Shown here: positions 1 through 14,500 of the stretch, one piece after another
Numbering within the stretch: the stretch's first letter is position 1
Layout: every line of letters begins with the position of its first letter
Assembly: GCF_032854445.1 (NCBI RefSeq)
Contig: NC_088301.1
Span: 18,425,223-18,489,222, forward strand
Direction: 5' to 3'
Length of the DNA: 64,000 nt
Source of the DNA: Liolophura sinensis
Lineage: Eukaryota; Mollusca; Polyplacophora; Chitonida; Chitonidae
The notes under the pieces: model-generated
The model's database searches: none
Told to the model about the DNA's origin: nothing
The model's input: the letters and a program-made list of their open reading frames with translations, nothing else
Made by a program: the position numbers and the translations under genes

Positions 1-3000
1 ATATAGATATAAGCGTACACACAGTGAGATAACTGTGTTTGTGCCAAACTCAAACAGTTTTCTATTTGTTGATAGCGGAAGATGCCTCGTAGATTTAGCT
101 GCACGTTTCTTCATTGAGATGTTACATATATCAGTCGGGTGCTACCTCTGTCTTTGTCCAAAAGTTTCCGTGATGTTTTAGCATGCAATTAGACATATTA
201 GGTGTCGGTATAAACCTCAGTCATAAGGCTAGTTTTAGCGACTTAGAGGTCATGCAGCCTAAATTGTTCACACATTGCTTTTCAGTTCCCTGCATATAGA
301 CATATTAATCAACTATCTGTCGTGGTTTGTGAACCGTTGGTGCTACGCAGAAGAGTCGGGTTTCTTAGACTTTTAAAAGAGACAGAGAAGGCTTACCTAG
401 TTTACAAAGGCTTGTAGACGATCCATGGCTTTTTGTCACGGGTGTTTGATTGGTGGCAAGGAGGCAAACAGTTATACTGCTGATTGACTCGTCAAATGTA
501 GATAATTTCATTAAGACAATGTTGGTGGCCTTTCGATTGATAGCGTGGAGACAAGCTGAGATTACAAATAGTCGACAACTATAGCACACAATTGCGAAGG
601 CTGAAAGTAGACAATATCAGTACACAAATGACATAAAAGTGCAATGTATAGTACTAAAAGACAGTAGTCTGTAGCGTAGTTAAGACAGCAAAATCACAGT
701 GTAACATTGGTCCCTAGATTGTCGGGCATGCTTGTGGAAGTTAGAGCTGATATTGCATACAGGGTAGTGGTGAATCCTATCTCAAGGAGAAAAGAAGGAT
801 GAACACGAGTGCAATAGTACCTCATGATTCAGCCAAAAGGATAGACAGGTGTTGCATGCATAGATTGATTGTAATCTCCAGATTGGATAAAGATAGCTAG
901 GTATAGACGTTATGTCTTGAAAATGTCGCGAGCAAAATATAAATCTTTTTTTTTTCGAACGCTGGGTCCCGTACAACACTTTAAGTCCATGTCCATTTTG
1001 CACTTTCATTCAGCACATCATCTTGCATTGGGAAAAGTTGTAAAAACAACGCACATATAAATGTATTATAGAATGGAAGTTACTACAGTAGTATAACTAT
1101 TATCTGCTTCCACTCTATCCGTTTACTGTTACAATACATTGCCTGTAGTACAGTATAAAATAGGTCTATGTATGTTTGGGGTTTTACGTCGTACAATAGG
1201 TCTAAATTTATCCACCTCTTACAGGTAGGATCTAACTTCCACCTAAATTAAGTCGCCTTGCCTTGCCACCAAAGTCGAAATCTGTATCAAATTGGCTTGT
1301 ATTCTGTCAAAACAAAACCCTTAACCTTCTAAATTCTATCATGCATCTTTATCACGGATTTCATCCATAACGCATCTCCATTTTCTGGTAATTAACTCCA
1401 ACATCCTGTTTAATATCGGTGAAATCTCATTATAGACCTCTCTAATATCTACCGCCTGAAATGATGTTGTCCATATTCATTTTGAAGTAAAGGCGTGTAG
1501 TTTCTAAGAGTTCACTGTACTGGGTAGTCCTTACAAACCTGCATAGGTAGCTTATATATCAGCTTCAGACTCTCGCACATCATGCCTGCGATACACATAC
1601 AGTTAAAACACTGTATTGTTTATACACACGCACACATACACACACACATGAAAGATTTTCTTTTCATTTAATACTAAACCTCATGATTATCTTCGACACA
1701 AATGCTCAACCATGCGATATCTCCACTGGCAATAGAGAGCCTTTATTCTTTCTAAAGGGAGGCTACAATTATACATAAACACTGCGAACAATATGTATCA
1801 AATAGCACTGTCGGTCCCTAAAGGCCACGAAAATCTCATTTAGTAATAAGAAAACATAGCTTCAGACTCATAGACGTGCACAGTGTTTGCCTGGCTGTTA
1901 CCCAATCGTTTCTCCCAACCCTAGTTCACTGCCGCATGTTATTCCGACTAAATTTAACTACTGATCCGATTTTAGTGTACAGTAAATTATACAGTATGTA
2001 GAGACAACTGGCAAGAAGAAAGGCTTCAACATGTCATATCGGAATCTCGCTTGTTCGTATATGTTATGTCTGTATTTGTATATCGGCTTGGTGGGTATGC
2101 CCAGACGTGCCCTAGACAGATCAACTAGTTAGAAGCAGAGTAGCTCGATCTCAGTGTTTTGACTCATACTTGCCATTTTTGTGTATTGTATATACTTCGT
2201 CAATTGGCCGCGGGCTGCATGCAAACTGGTGTGTTATTCCCGGCTCATTCTACTATAACCCATGTACTAAATCAAGCTGACAATGACTTAAAATTAGAGT
2301 CAGAGTGCTTAGAATTAGAGTGCCTATAGTTTCTTTAAAATAGAAGGAATACACTACAAACACGCAAGGGGAAACAGCTGATTAATGTCGTACTATTTCA
2401 CAGCGTATCACATCCAACATTTAAAATATTATGAACTAACTTTGTCACAAATCTCAAAGAGAAAACAAAACAGATACATAAATGATGTAAAGTATATTTG
2501 ACATTATATGTTTGAATTGTTTGAAAAGATTTGTCATGACAACTGTTTGGAAGTCTTAACCTTGTTAAGGCTCACAGCTTTATAAGGGCTATATTGAAAA
2601 ATTACACATTTTCAAACATATTGATATGCTCAACGTGCCTTTATGTAACCCGAATATACATGTTTTCAGTAAAATGTTTGTAATAACAACACTTGTGCAA
2701 GTCATGATTCGCCAGTCTAGAATGTTTCTTTATTCAAAGTGCTCGATGAATTTGTGTCGAATATTACTATATCTCTAAAAACAAGTCCTGGCGATTTTGT
2801 TTCACTTGTGGTGGAAATTTCAAGAATACTCTGAACAAACCAGTTCACGATGGGAAATTTAGACGCAAACGTTCTATGTATTATTCCGACCTCAGTTTAG
2901 AACTATTTATTTAGTTTTGCTTCTTAGCCATTCTTATACATTCAGAATACAGGTGATCAAATAATAAACCTGAGGTGCTGCGGCTGGAATGGCAGCTTGA

Positions 3001-5900
3001 CACTGTAAGAAGAACCGAGCACAACAGAACTTAAAAGAACGTCACAAGTTGCTACAGAATAAAGTCGGGATCGGGTTTTCACTGCAGGCCTATGTTATAT
3101 TAAATGCCTATAAGTATGTTGAGTCTGAGGTTCTTTGTGGTTAGGTGAAGGGGAAACGTCTTGTGGCTTTAGTGATACGTAAACTGTATGTAACGAACTC
3201 CTCACTGTAGTTTTCTGGGTCCAGTTTTAATGTCGATAAAGACGAATACTCAGCACCATCAGTGTGCCATTAACGGAGTTTGGTGTATTGGTGGACAGGT
3301 TTTTCCGTTAATGTATATTAACGTATGTATGAGAATTTCATCGCGCGTCTGAACAGACTGGGCATGCATCAAACACCTATACCCTGACCACAGTCACCTA
3401 AACAAGGCTCATGCAGCCGCATAAGAGTTCATTAAATGTTTTTGTTTTTTTCGCTCTTATCTAGGCAGATCTTACTTCTCGGGGCATGCAAGACTGGTTG
3501 ACATAAACAATTTTTTCCAGCACGTTGCCTTTCGCTGTACAGTCGATCTAAATTTATGCCCTGTTTAATGTTAGGGCCAAGCATATATCGCAATTAAGTT
3601 GTCCAGTCTTGCTGCCGAGAGTCTACATCAGTGTGCAATAAACAAAAATGAATGGTACTATGTCAAAAGACAATTTACAACCTCTCGACATGTAGCATGC
3701 ATGTTTATCCCGGGTTGTGTGGTATTTCGCTCCGATGACCTTAACTACCCAACGCCGCACTCAGTTCCGTCAAATAACAAAATGCAAGAGTTATTGTATC
3801 GTTTTTGTAGTATTCAGCTAATCTCGCAAATTGGCCATCCAACACTCAGCAAGTCCTACCAGTAAGATGAGGCAAGAATGGAATTTACAGACAAAAAAAC
3901 ATTTAGCGAAACTTGAGTATAAAGGTGAAAATTACACGATTATCCTTGTTCTTGCGACCTTGCGTACATTTCAAATAAAAGTTGTTACTGGCTTAACAAA
4001 AAACTCTGCACGGACATGTATCCTTCAAAATTTAAAAAAGTATTTAAAATCTATATGCCACTGTTACATGGTTTACACGTGATTTCTTCACTGTTTTGTT
4101 GAACTTTCGTACGACCATGCATCAATCGGGAAGAGATTATAAGTTAATATTGCTGTTTGAAAACCACGTGTCTTATTTAACATCTATAGGTTGCGGCCTC
4201 ACAGGTCACCTGTCCAAGGACCAGGCTCATACCCGAAGTGTGTATTTCGACAGTTTTCACTACAGGCTGTATCTTTTTTCCTAAGTACTTAAATTGATGT
4301 CTGCAAAAACAATTGCTCGCCTTATGGTATAACAGCTTAAACTTCTTTTAAAACATGAACAGTTAGCTTTTTCTTTTGATTTTAAACAGCTCATCCAGAT
4401 ACCATTGTTTTACCTACGTAGGTGATTTCTTTCCTATATGAGACCTACCAGCACTATACACTATGGTTATCTACATTTTTTTCCAAAGTGTCTGTTAATA
4501 TAGTAAATGTACGTTAAAGCTAGAGTTGCATAAGACGCTTAACGCCACAGGGGTATTCTTAACACACGCTAAAACAACTGTAATGCTAAACTTCTCTGTT
4601 AACGTTACAGCACAATAGCGTTATAGTCAATACCATTTGTTCTCAAAGTTGTTTTTCTCCTAATTATACGTTAGTTATTGTGCTCGGTAAGACTTTGTAC
4701 ATAAGCGAATTTGTGTTCTTATTATGAGGTAAAAGGTCTAGATATTTTACTGGTTAAGCTGTGCGGCGACGAATTGTTCGCTAATGTCGAATACACGAGT
4801 TGTCTAAATTCCTTTCGCATACTGGTTATTACCAGATCTTATCTCTACCAGTCACACGCTGTGATTATTTCCGTGTTCATAGTTTGACCGTGAGCAATAA
4901 TAGCTAGTCACGCTTCTTGAATGTCTATAGCATTTAACGTCATGGTGCTGTTAAATAAAACATACTGGAACGATTTAGAACCGATTTAGATCTACTGAGT
5001 TTCATTTATAGCATGAAAAGTTTGCAATTAAAGTTGCCATGCTCAGGATTGAATGTATATTACCTTTATCAGCAATTTGTGTTGTTTATGCGTATGCCAA
5101 TGTGACAATTGTGAGAATTTTAATTGAACTTTCGTTCTTCGCTGAGTGTAAGCAATCTTTTCTAATTATTATCTTCTGAACAATGGCTAGTTAATTAGTT
5201 TTTCGTCGTTATGGAAAGGTTTACTGTAAAGCAGTTTTGTAGATATTCGCCGTCGAACAGTTTTTTTTAAATGCCAAAGACGCGCTAAGGTTGTCCCGAG
5301 GAGGGCTCGATTATAAATATACCAGGGCGAGTATTTACGTCACATCCGTTCTTCTTCATTTAACAAACACACACGCACAATTCGAGTTCCATCTGTTGAA
5401 ATAGATTCGCCCACCTGTTCCGAGCTTCGTTAATGACCAATCAATAGCACTCATGTACCACTAGGCTTTCTTCCTCCCACGCCCCCCCCCCCCCCCACCA
5501 CCTCCCTCGCGCCCACACTCCCCCCACCTGCATGCATTGAATATTTGAGATGACCACCACATATTTTTTTAATTACATTTTTAGTTTATTTTTACTTTTC
5601 CAAAATCCAACTGGAATTGTCTATACAGACTATATAACTACTTACAAACCATCGTCTACCATCGTGTGACCTTTGTGACTACTAATTCTCGTCTTTCACC
5701 GTGTGCTCTTTGTGACTACAAATCGCCGTCTACCATCGTGTGGACGAACGCCGCTTACAGACCACTTGTCTAACACCATTGTGGTGAGCATATCTCTACA
5801 TCACTCATGCTAAACTTCATCAGTAATTTGCCAAATGTCGCTGGATTATCTCCCGCATCTTCGGATTCCTTCAGGAATAAAACTGACCACCGTTGTGTGC
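1..5900. other. No recognisable gene
   Basis: AT-rich sequence. Frames are short and without recognisable motifs. A loose CA-rich tract is at 1625-1650, a family 2-like fragment near 1175-1260, a C tract at 5480, and two or three 45-bp direct repeats (ccatcgtgtg.cctttgtgac) at 5645-5755. Confidence 0.6.
5480..5526. repeat. C-rich tract
   Basis: A run of about 17 C followed by C-rich sequence up to ctcccccc. The only strongly C-rich piece in the left 8 kb. Confidence 0.85.
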
Positions 5901-5916
5901 GTGAAAAATTCTTGAG

Positions 5917-6080
5917 TCTTGAGAAGCCTCAGTGGTCGAGGGGTTAAGTGTGGCACAATGGCCCGGGGACATCTCTCTAATGTGACCACTGAGAGCTCAA
6001 GTCAAGCTCATGCTGGCTACATCTCTGGTGGCAGCAACCTTCAGATGGTCGTGGGCTGTGTCCGCTTTGCCTCAGCTAAA
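5917..6080 (+). mobile_element. SINE copy 7, 5' part
   Basis: The plus strand reads agcctcagtggtcgaggggt, later gagctcaagtcaagctcatgctggct and aaccttcagatggtcgtggg: the head and core order of the same family in the opposite orientation. Confidence 0.55.
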
Positions 6081-6199
6081 ATGCAGGGAAATATTTGTCA
6101 AATATTTCCCAGCAAAGAAAGGTTTATCATACAGTAACTGAAAGTCATGCGCACAAATATCGTCATATGGTGATTTTAGATTTTTAATTTTACACTGAT

Positions 6200-8085
6200 A
6201 TAAAGTCATGTCTTAATTGAGAGTAAGCAGAGTTCTTTAGAAAAGTACAACGTACTGCGTTACCTCGTTTAAGTGCCATTAAGCTCACATAGGATTGGCA
6301 AAGTACAGTGTGCACTATCACCCACAAGACTCGTCTGAATGACCATTGACATGATTCACCCAGCCATTTGGCTAGTTTCTTGTGTTTTGATTCAATATCA
6401 CTACGCATAAAGAGCGCATGAATCTGAGTTAAGAGACAGCTACCTCTAAATCAAATTAATCATTCAAGTATATATCAGGTGAATAAAATGACAACCTCTG
6501 AAGTTTCCGTGATATTAAATACATCAACTTTTGTTAACATCAGTACATAGAAAAAAAAACAGTACACGAATGTATACAGCAAATGAACAATATTTTTAAT
6601 TAATTAAACGCGTGATAAACATCTCTTTGCAACAGACAATAAAAGTGTCTAATGCTGAACTGTAACATACATAAATATGTTTATGCAAACAACTTATATA
6701 AGAACCGCCTTATAATGTTAATTCATATACATTTAAAGACATAAATCGCCCCGTTTATGCGATAAACTCATGCAATTGACGACATAAATGAATGCATTTA
6801 TATAAAAATGGAAGTTTTTATAAAATACTGCGTGTATTTGTAAAAAAAATATCCATGTATTCTTCGCGAGTTTTTGACAGATAAACACACCTTTTAACAT
6901 GTTAAACGTTAATTATAATGTACGTTCTACTAATCAACATGTATACACCGCCCTATTACAGCGTGATAACGTTAAAGCGTGATTTAGGCTAAAAGTGGAA
7001 TTCAGGAGTTCTGAATACCCTGTCTGAAGGTAAAATAATTACTTAGTCTTCCTTACGTCGTACGCTGGGTTTATGCACCATTGACCTAGTACATAACGTT
7101 GGGATACCACGGAGAGTTCTTTGTCAGACCCTCTATCAGGACATTTAATAATTTTACTTCAAATATATTAACGAAGACTCAGACTATCTTGAAGATCCTC
7201 AACAAAAATTACGATCAACATCAGTTCAGATATAATCCCTTCTCGATATTTTAGTATTTATACCAAGAAAATACACGCTGCAATCGCAAGTATACAATTG
7301 ATCATCTACACTGGAGAAACATACGGAGGTTTCAATACTACAAAGTTAGAAATCTCCTGGGCGTAAATTTATTAAGGCCTTCAAAAATCAGATCAGGAGA
7401 GTCAAAATGTAGTTGCAAAGTCATATAAACACTCCTCGCCTTATACTCTTTATTAGATACTGGTTTTTATTCATAAAAAACTATGTTTAGTAACTTTAGG
7501 GATGTGTTTCCAAACTGTCCCAGATATGTGTTTAAAAACAAAACACTTATTTTTTCTGCTTGTATTCCATGCACCATAGCAAACAGAGAGCTGCTTCTCT
7601 GTTACTTGTTCCCAATTTTATTTGTCGTTTGTATATCATATCCTTTATATTCTTTCAGGAAAGGTTTTTTGAGCTGTTTTGGTAATTGCAATTATCTGTT
7701 CAGAAGATCACATCATTGTCTTGCTCGACATTCGCGCCAAACTTCCCAGTCCCAGAAAGTCCCAGTTGTTGTTCAGATGTGTATTGGCAGTTAAGACCGG
7801 TATTAACTTTAGTCTGGACTAAATGCCATTAGTTTTGCATGAGGTGAAATCCAGTATATCGGTTTTAGATTGAAATAACTTTCAATACACTTTTGAACTA
7901 CCGGCTTTTTGATTATAGCCCCATAGCATTGTAAAAGAGAATATATAGCTTGAACGAATGTTAGAATCGTGTACGAACGTCTTAAATTTTGTTAACGTAG
8001 ATTGTGAAGCATAAACTGTTTTAAATTCAGTACATCGTCAATAATACACCCTTTAATGACATTTGCCCTGTGACTGGGTAAAACC
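6200..8085. other. 3' flank of gene A, homologous to 3' flank of gene B
   Basis: No coding signal. Pieces such as catgattcaccc(agc), gtgaataaaatgacaac, acataacgttgggataccac and gttttg.aattgcaattat occur in the same order at 42420-44320 and at 24990-26800, with a shorter match at 49270-49470. This shows that the flanks were duplicated along with the genes. The 8085-8390 stretch matches 44755-45000 and probably includes the 3' untranslated region. Confidence 0.6.
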
Positions 8086-8393
8086 AGCAATGTTTCTAGA
8101 CGCCGATGGCGACATTCTCTTCTTGGATGAAACGCTATGACGACCTGTAATGAAATATTATCCAATCAAAATTCGACAAACACAATGACAGCACTGCATG
8201 CGGCGTCTGCCATGAGAGTTAATTTACCTCAGTTAGGGTTGATTTTAGTTTTCATCACATTTGATACACAGTCACATTAAAACAGCACAAATGGACCAGA
8301 TGTTGGAGAGGTTTAGTCCATCAGGATAATCTCGGATTTTGCAGAAATAGAATATAACAGCCTGGACATTGTTTTCAAGACCTGTGTGTCTTA

Positions 8394-8595
8394 TCATAGA
8401 TTGACGTATTCACGAATGGTTTCGTAGGGGTGATCTTGACAAGAATTTTTATCACGTGTATCATACAAGCTTGACGGCTCAGACATTTCACTTCTATTCA
8501 TATCTTCCGCGAGAACGGAGCTCTCCTCTGCTGGAGTACTGTTTGGTCCAGGGCCTTTAGCACCACCTGTCTGTACAAGTTGCGGTTTTCTGCGG
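8394..8595 (-). CDS. Gene A exon 9: cytoplasmic tail with tyrosine motifs, stop
   Basis: A 202-nt terminal exon, acceptor tccattag. It begins IRRKPQLVQTGG, is rich in Ser, Pro and acidic residues, and ends SSLYDTR...HPYETIREYVNL then TGA. YETI and YVNL fit YxxPhi sorting or SH2-docking patterns, and YVNL also fits the Grb2-type YxN pattern. These are motif readings, not demonstrated functions. The tail of gene B is the same length in nucleotides and keeps the three tyrosines. The 3' untranslated region is not delimited. Confidence 0.83.
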
Positions 8596-11500
8596 CTAAT
8601 GGAAAAAATGGGATTACCATGAGGCAAAAAAAGAAAACCACAATGAATACTTGTGTATCACAAATTTAAAACATCTATTTCATACTATGCTGTATATAGT
8701 AAATTTGAGACCTAGTGCGTTCTGTTCCTTTTCCGAAAACCCTGACAGTAGTAGCAGTACATGTATTACTCATAAAGCGATTGTACACAGGTTTAAAACT
8801 AGTGCAGACTTACATCATAACAATGATAATGACTCCGGTGATCATGACAACAAGAGATATTCCGACAGCACTTCCGGCAATCACTCCCGTGTAATCCTTA
8901 GAGTTATCTGATAAGTCTGAAACGTTAAAATCAAAATAAGTTTGTAAATAAGTATTTAGAATGGGATTAGGGTGGTGTGTTGTTAGATCCTGGAGTAGAG
9001 GATATAGGGTCGTGTGAAGTTAGCCCTGGAGTAGAGGGGTTGTAAGCTGTTAATTGATGGGGTAGAGGAATATTATGCTGTTAGCTCCTGGAGTAGAGGG
9101 TATAGGGTCGTGTGCTGTTAGCCCTGGAGTTGAGGGTATTATGGCGTAAGCTGTTAGTTTATGCCATAGAGCATATGGGGTCGAAAAGTGTTAGCTTCTG
9201 GCGTTGATGATACAGGTCGTGTACTGTTAGCCCCTGGCATAGTGGATATGCATGTAAGGCCTTAAGCTCTTACCATCTAACCCGGTAGCGTCATACATGT
9301 TTTCAACACAATATGACTATTAGACAACGTGCTCACATTGCTGTAGATAGAAGATCATTTCTGTGGATCACAATTTATGTAAACATTTTAGTTCGACACT
9401 CCCAAAGGCCTGGTTTGATTTCGTAAACAATATATCAACTTCATTGTTCTTTGAAATGTCCCGATGTTGGATATAGACTAGTGACAAAGAAGTGTGCAGA
9501 AGTATCAGTTGAAAAAAACTGTCGGAAAGGTTTGGGTCGAAACAGACATTCGTATAATGTACCAGCCGTAAACCAAAATAAACGCTCCCGGTCAATAAAC
9601 GCAAGGGCTGTTTCCAAAACCACAGTTAAGACAAACTACCAAAGAACTGCGAAAATATATGGAGTACGAAAATAGGACGCAATCATGCGAAGAGAAATAG
9701 TCAGTAGTTTTTAATGATGTATGAAAGGCGAAATCCATGTTCTAGGCCACTGAGTGAAATCAGTATTCAAATCGTGAACCGTGCTAGAATATAAATTGTC
9801 AATAGTGAAATATGTACCGTATCTCAGTCGCGCGTTGATTGCGACTGCTCATATATTCAACTGGACGATCTATTTCAACATTATGAATATAACAGCCCTA
9901 CCCTCGTGTTACGTACATTCATGAAACAGAGTCAGAGATTTTGCATGGTCTGTCGGTGTCTGCTCACAAGAGAATTATGCTCATTGCATAACTTTAGGCT
10001 AGATGTGTACACGCCATATGCAGGACCCTTCGGTATATTGTTGTCCAAGTAATACACCAAGTATTTATAATGTAAAAAAAATGAAACTGTCGCTCTTCTT
10101 TTACAGACTGCAGAGTTTGCTTTGGCCTTTGTACAAATGCAGGTTGAGATAAGATGTACCATCTGGACAGTCGGGGGTTTCCTTTAGCGAAGGCAGACAT
10201 ATCTCTTTCACAGGCTTTGTTATACATGGATTGTTTAGAAATACCCGATCATCAATATGCCGTTTAGTGAATGAACAAGACTGGGCCTGGTAAGGTATTA
10301 CTCCTTAACAGTTTCTGTATAGTCGTATTCATACGAGAAGAGGTATGTCAGCCAAAAGGGGGGCACAATTGGTACCCATCGGTACACTATTTATACACAG
10401 TTGATATATGGTTTCCCCGAATTTCACATAAATGTTATTAATGAGAAACTCATGTATGTGGTGGAACTAAAGAAGTCTTTGTTGCCTGTGATGTCAATGT
10501 AGTGGTGACCATTTTTTTTTATTAAACACCGATACAATTAGTAATGAAATACTATCAATTATATGTGTGTGAAGAATTGTAGTTTGAGAGTGGGGAACTC
10601 CCAAGGAGAGACGCCCTTATGCTGTATGTGTATCTGACTATAACATGGCAGAAAACCTACCAAAGTCAGGTATATATCACCTCGTTTAACAGAGAAACGG
10701 ACGGGCGCATACACTGATTAGCTACTTAGAACAGGCTTTGTGCTTTTATCTTTTTCCACACAAGATACAGAAACCTAAAATTATGTATATGGCGTTGCAG
10801 TCGAATCTTCGAACAAGTTTGATTATCAGATTTACTGCAGAGCCGTTACTGAACCTTGTATTTTCTAAGGTTCCAGCTGAATCAATTGAAGTCTCATTAA
10901 TAGTTCTCTTTCACAATGTACGCAGTGGTGTACGTATATTTATTGGGCATCAAAGGTAAGGTAGAAATGCTACAGAGATAGATCAACACTCGCATTTTGC
11001 ACCAGACCTTCAGGTACACGGGTTAATTTTACTGGTTCATTAATCAACAGTTCCAAAAAAATAACTTGAATTGTCTAAAGGTAAACAATCTTTTTTCAAA
11101 ATCAAATATTAAAGTAAGACATTTTAACAGGTTAACACAAACATGTCATTTATTTCCACTAGGGCTTAGCTTTCGGAAGTGCTGTTGAGTACTCTAGAAC
11201 TCATTCACCTCGTGTTGTCCTCATCTTCTGTTAATCCTCAGGCAATAATAACTCATATCACCTAGTTGCTTACGAGTTATGCGGAGTATCACATCGCAAA
11301 TAACACTACTGTAAATACAATGTTTACGAAATGAATCGGTCAGCATTATGGTGGGAGGAAACCAGGCAGAGCCCAGGGGAAATACTCGATCATCCGCATG
11401 TTGCAGGCAGACCTTTCTAAGTACGGTCGGAGAGGAAGCCAGCATGAGCTGGACTTGATCTCACATCGATCGCACTGATGAGAGGCTCCTGGGTCATTAC

Positions 11501-14500
11501 ACTGCGCAAGCGCGCTAGCCAACTGAGCCACGTAGGCCCCAGTGTGAAACATAAATGTGTGGATTAAAAACCAAGAAGATATACAGAATAAAAAGAGCAA
11601 TTATAGACAAAATGTTTCGGACATGTAACTTTTAAATAATGATGGAACAAATGGAAGTAAATAACGATTATGTTGTTAGCCAATGGGAAATGCTCTTGAT
11701 TTGGAAGGAGTTGGAAAATCTAGCAATTTGTAATTCAGTCACTTGACTCATTTCAAATGAATACTAAGGAAGTCTGTATACTCCCAAGTCGATGCGCCGG
11801 TTATTGTTTCTTTACTTACGGAACTGTGGTCTTGTCTCCACAGTGACTACGTTAATTAACTCTACTATAAACAATACCTGTCAGGATAAGGCAGAAATAC
11901 GCCTTTTAAAATTGTTAAAATATGACAAAATTGATTGCATTACAAAGTGCATGTTTTACATATGAAGACAATCGTTAATCAAAACTTTGACAGCTCGTAT
12001 TTGAACGTACATGAATATTTAGGTTAGATATTGTTCTTCGTAACGTTGATACAGCAAATGAAAAACACAGTGCCTTGTTTTAAAGGAAAAATTGCCGTTT
12101 TTCATTGAGAGTGCACTTTCTGTGGATTATTACTAAACTACCATATCTTTTGTGGTCATACAACTTTTATGGATGCGGAGACCGAGTTTTATGCTTCTGA
12201 TTCTGAAATTTGAACAGAATTGTGCTGGGATTTTGATTTTTGAACTTTCTTATCGTACCTCTCTGGGGTCGATTCTCTGCCTAACCGTACCAGGGACCTT
12301 TGGCCGAAGGTTGGATAAAGTTGTGTTATTGTTTTATAATTTTTATATGGACTGCCTCTTTCAGTCATCATTAAAACGTTACGTGTAACCATTTGCCAGC
12401 TGCCGCACTGTGGTCGCTACTCTGGTTTTACTTAAGCCTTTAAGTATTTTATATGGCAATTGCTTTAAGTCTTCTATATTGTAATTATTGGCACGAAGCG
12501 TCCATTGCCGTTGACGCCCAGTATACAGCAATTTCTAGGCCTGGATACCTTTTATTTTGCCAAATTCCACTTGTCGTGAGGTAATTTTACAAAACTTAAA
12601 TCTATAACTAACGCAAGGCGAAATTTGCTGAAGAGAGAATATACCCCGGGGAATTTAAGTTAAAGTGGGCGTACTGTTAAGATGAAATTAAGATGAAGCA
12701 AATTGCCTGTTGGGCCATATAGCCATATATAAGTTCCGAGGGGGTCAATGGATGGGGCGTAAATGTACTTTGTACAGGACTCTCTAGACAATGTTTTGTA
12801 CAAGTATTTACATATACATAAACAGTTTCTTTCTTTGTTAGCAAAGGACTAATACGACATAAAATAAAAACATCTGCGCATTGTTTCACCTGTAGTTTTG
12901 ACGTTGTAATCGAATTTCTGCCCTGTATAAAACTTACCTGTGTCACATTTCTCACCAACATATTCCGGTATGCACCTGGGTGTTCTCTGTGGACAGTGCC
13001 CGGATATTGTGTTACATACAGTCGGTCCCTCCGCACAGTTCCCACATATCTTTTCACAGTCTGCTCCATACGACCCGGGGGTACATACTGATACATACAC
13101 AATCAACAACTTATAACATAGGCTGTCACATAGGCCGCTAAGACCTCGACAATGGGGAACATAGAAAGTATCACAAACACAATGAACAGAAAACGACTCT
13201 CGGAAAAAAATGATCACAGCAAAGTTTAGAAGTTTGGAAGGCAATACATAAATGATTCTGTTTTGTTAATGACTCCAGCTCATCCATCTCATGCATCCTT
13301 AACAGTATTATTTAAAATATGTTGTAAAACAGCCTAAGAATGTTTTGCACCTGTCTATTTGATTAATAAATTCTTACACACTTTTACACGATTAACGAAA
13401 AAAAGTGATTCTTTCTTAAAACTGTACTGTGTACGAGGGGCCCATGCACACAATATTGTGTGAAATTGCACGTTCACATAAATTTGTGTACCAGCAATAT
13501 GCAACTTGCTCAATGTATATGTATGTACAACTGATACACATTTCATTGTGCAATATTTTTAGAGAATACTGCAATGTTTTAGAGAGTACTCCCTTGTGTT
13601 ATAAGAGAAGCAAATAGAATATAAAAATCTCAACTATACGTGGACTGTCCTGTAGTCAGTTTCTACCTGTCGCTGGATTTTCCAAACATACAGTTATAAC
13701 ATTGAACCAAAGCGCCACATCCAAATTCCAGGGAGGTTCTTGAACAGGGGACACAAGTACTTTCTAGAAGAGTCTCTAAACATTTGTTTGTACATGTACA
13801 GGTACATGTACAAACAAATACATGTATGTGAACAGTTTCAATTCGCTAAGAACCAAAGGCGTTTCACCTGTACTTTTGATTGCTTATGATTTCCCGCCAA
13901 TTTTATTCCCTGTATAACACTTACCTGTGTCACATTTCAGGCCAGAGTATCCCACCATGCACCTGGGTGTTCTCTGTGGACAGTGCCCGACTGTTGTGTT
14001 ACAGACAGACGGCCCCTCAGTACAGTTCCCACATCTCTTCACACAGTCTGGTCCATACGTTCCGGGGGTACATACTGATACATAGATGATCAATAACTGA
14101 TACAGTAGGCCTACAAATGGGCATTTTTCGACATGACCGCGACAGATAGATAGTGTAATATAGATGGAAATTTACCGAACACAGTGAAAAAGAAACAACG
14201 CTCAGAAAATGTGATTCGCCAAAGCATCACAGCGATGATAATATGATAATTTGTATTTAATTCCCAAGCAGCAATTAGAAGACAATGCCTTTTATATTTG
14301 AATAATGTATCTAATACATACAGACTTCTATGTTTTATGTTTAATTTTTACGCCGTTGTTTCAAGATGGTACTGCCTTCAGCTGTCCCACGGGCAAATAG
14401 AATAATAATGCTTAAGTGTACGTATATAATACTGTAGTCAAACTTACTTTGTAAAACTTACAGTTATATCAATAAACCATAAAAGTCATATGCAAATTTC

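Noticed and set aside
3599-4284. Cluster of three overlapping plus-strand frames (88, 83 and 62 codons)
   Set aside because: Two of them rely on non-ATG starts, no splice-consistent joining or domain was seen, and their composition resembles the surrounding non-coding DNA.
8394-8450. Canonical ITAM or ITIM in the receptor tail
   Set aside because: YxxI and YxxL are separated by two residues rather than the 6-12 of an ITAM, and the residue two before each Tyr does not fit an ITIM.
8651-8911. 86-codon plus-strand frame with Asp/Asn/Ser-rich end
   Set aside because: It is the antisense shadow of the TM exon of gene A; the same happens at 45261-45518 for gene B.
11480-11545. A true tRNA gene
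   Set aside because: A- and B-box-like sequences are part of a repeated SINE head; the cloverleaf does not close and the same head occurs in several decayed copies.
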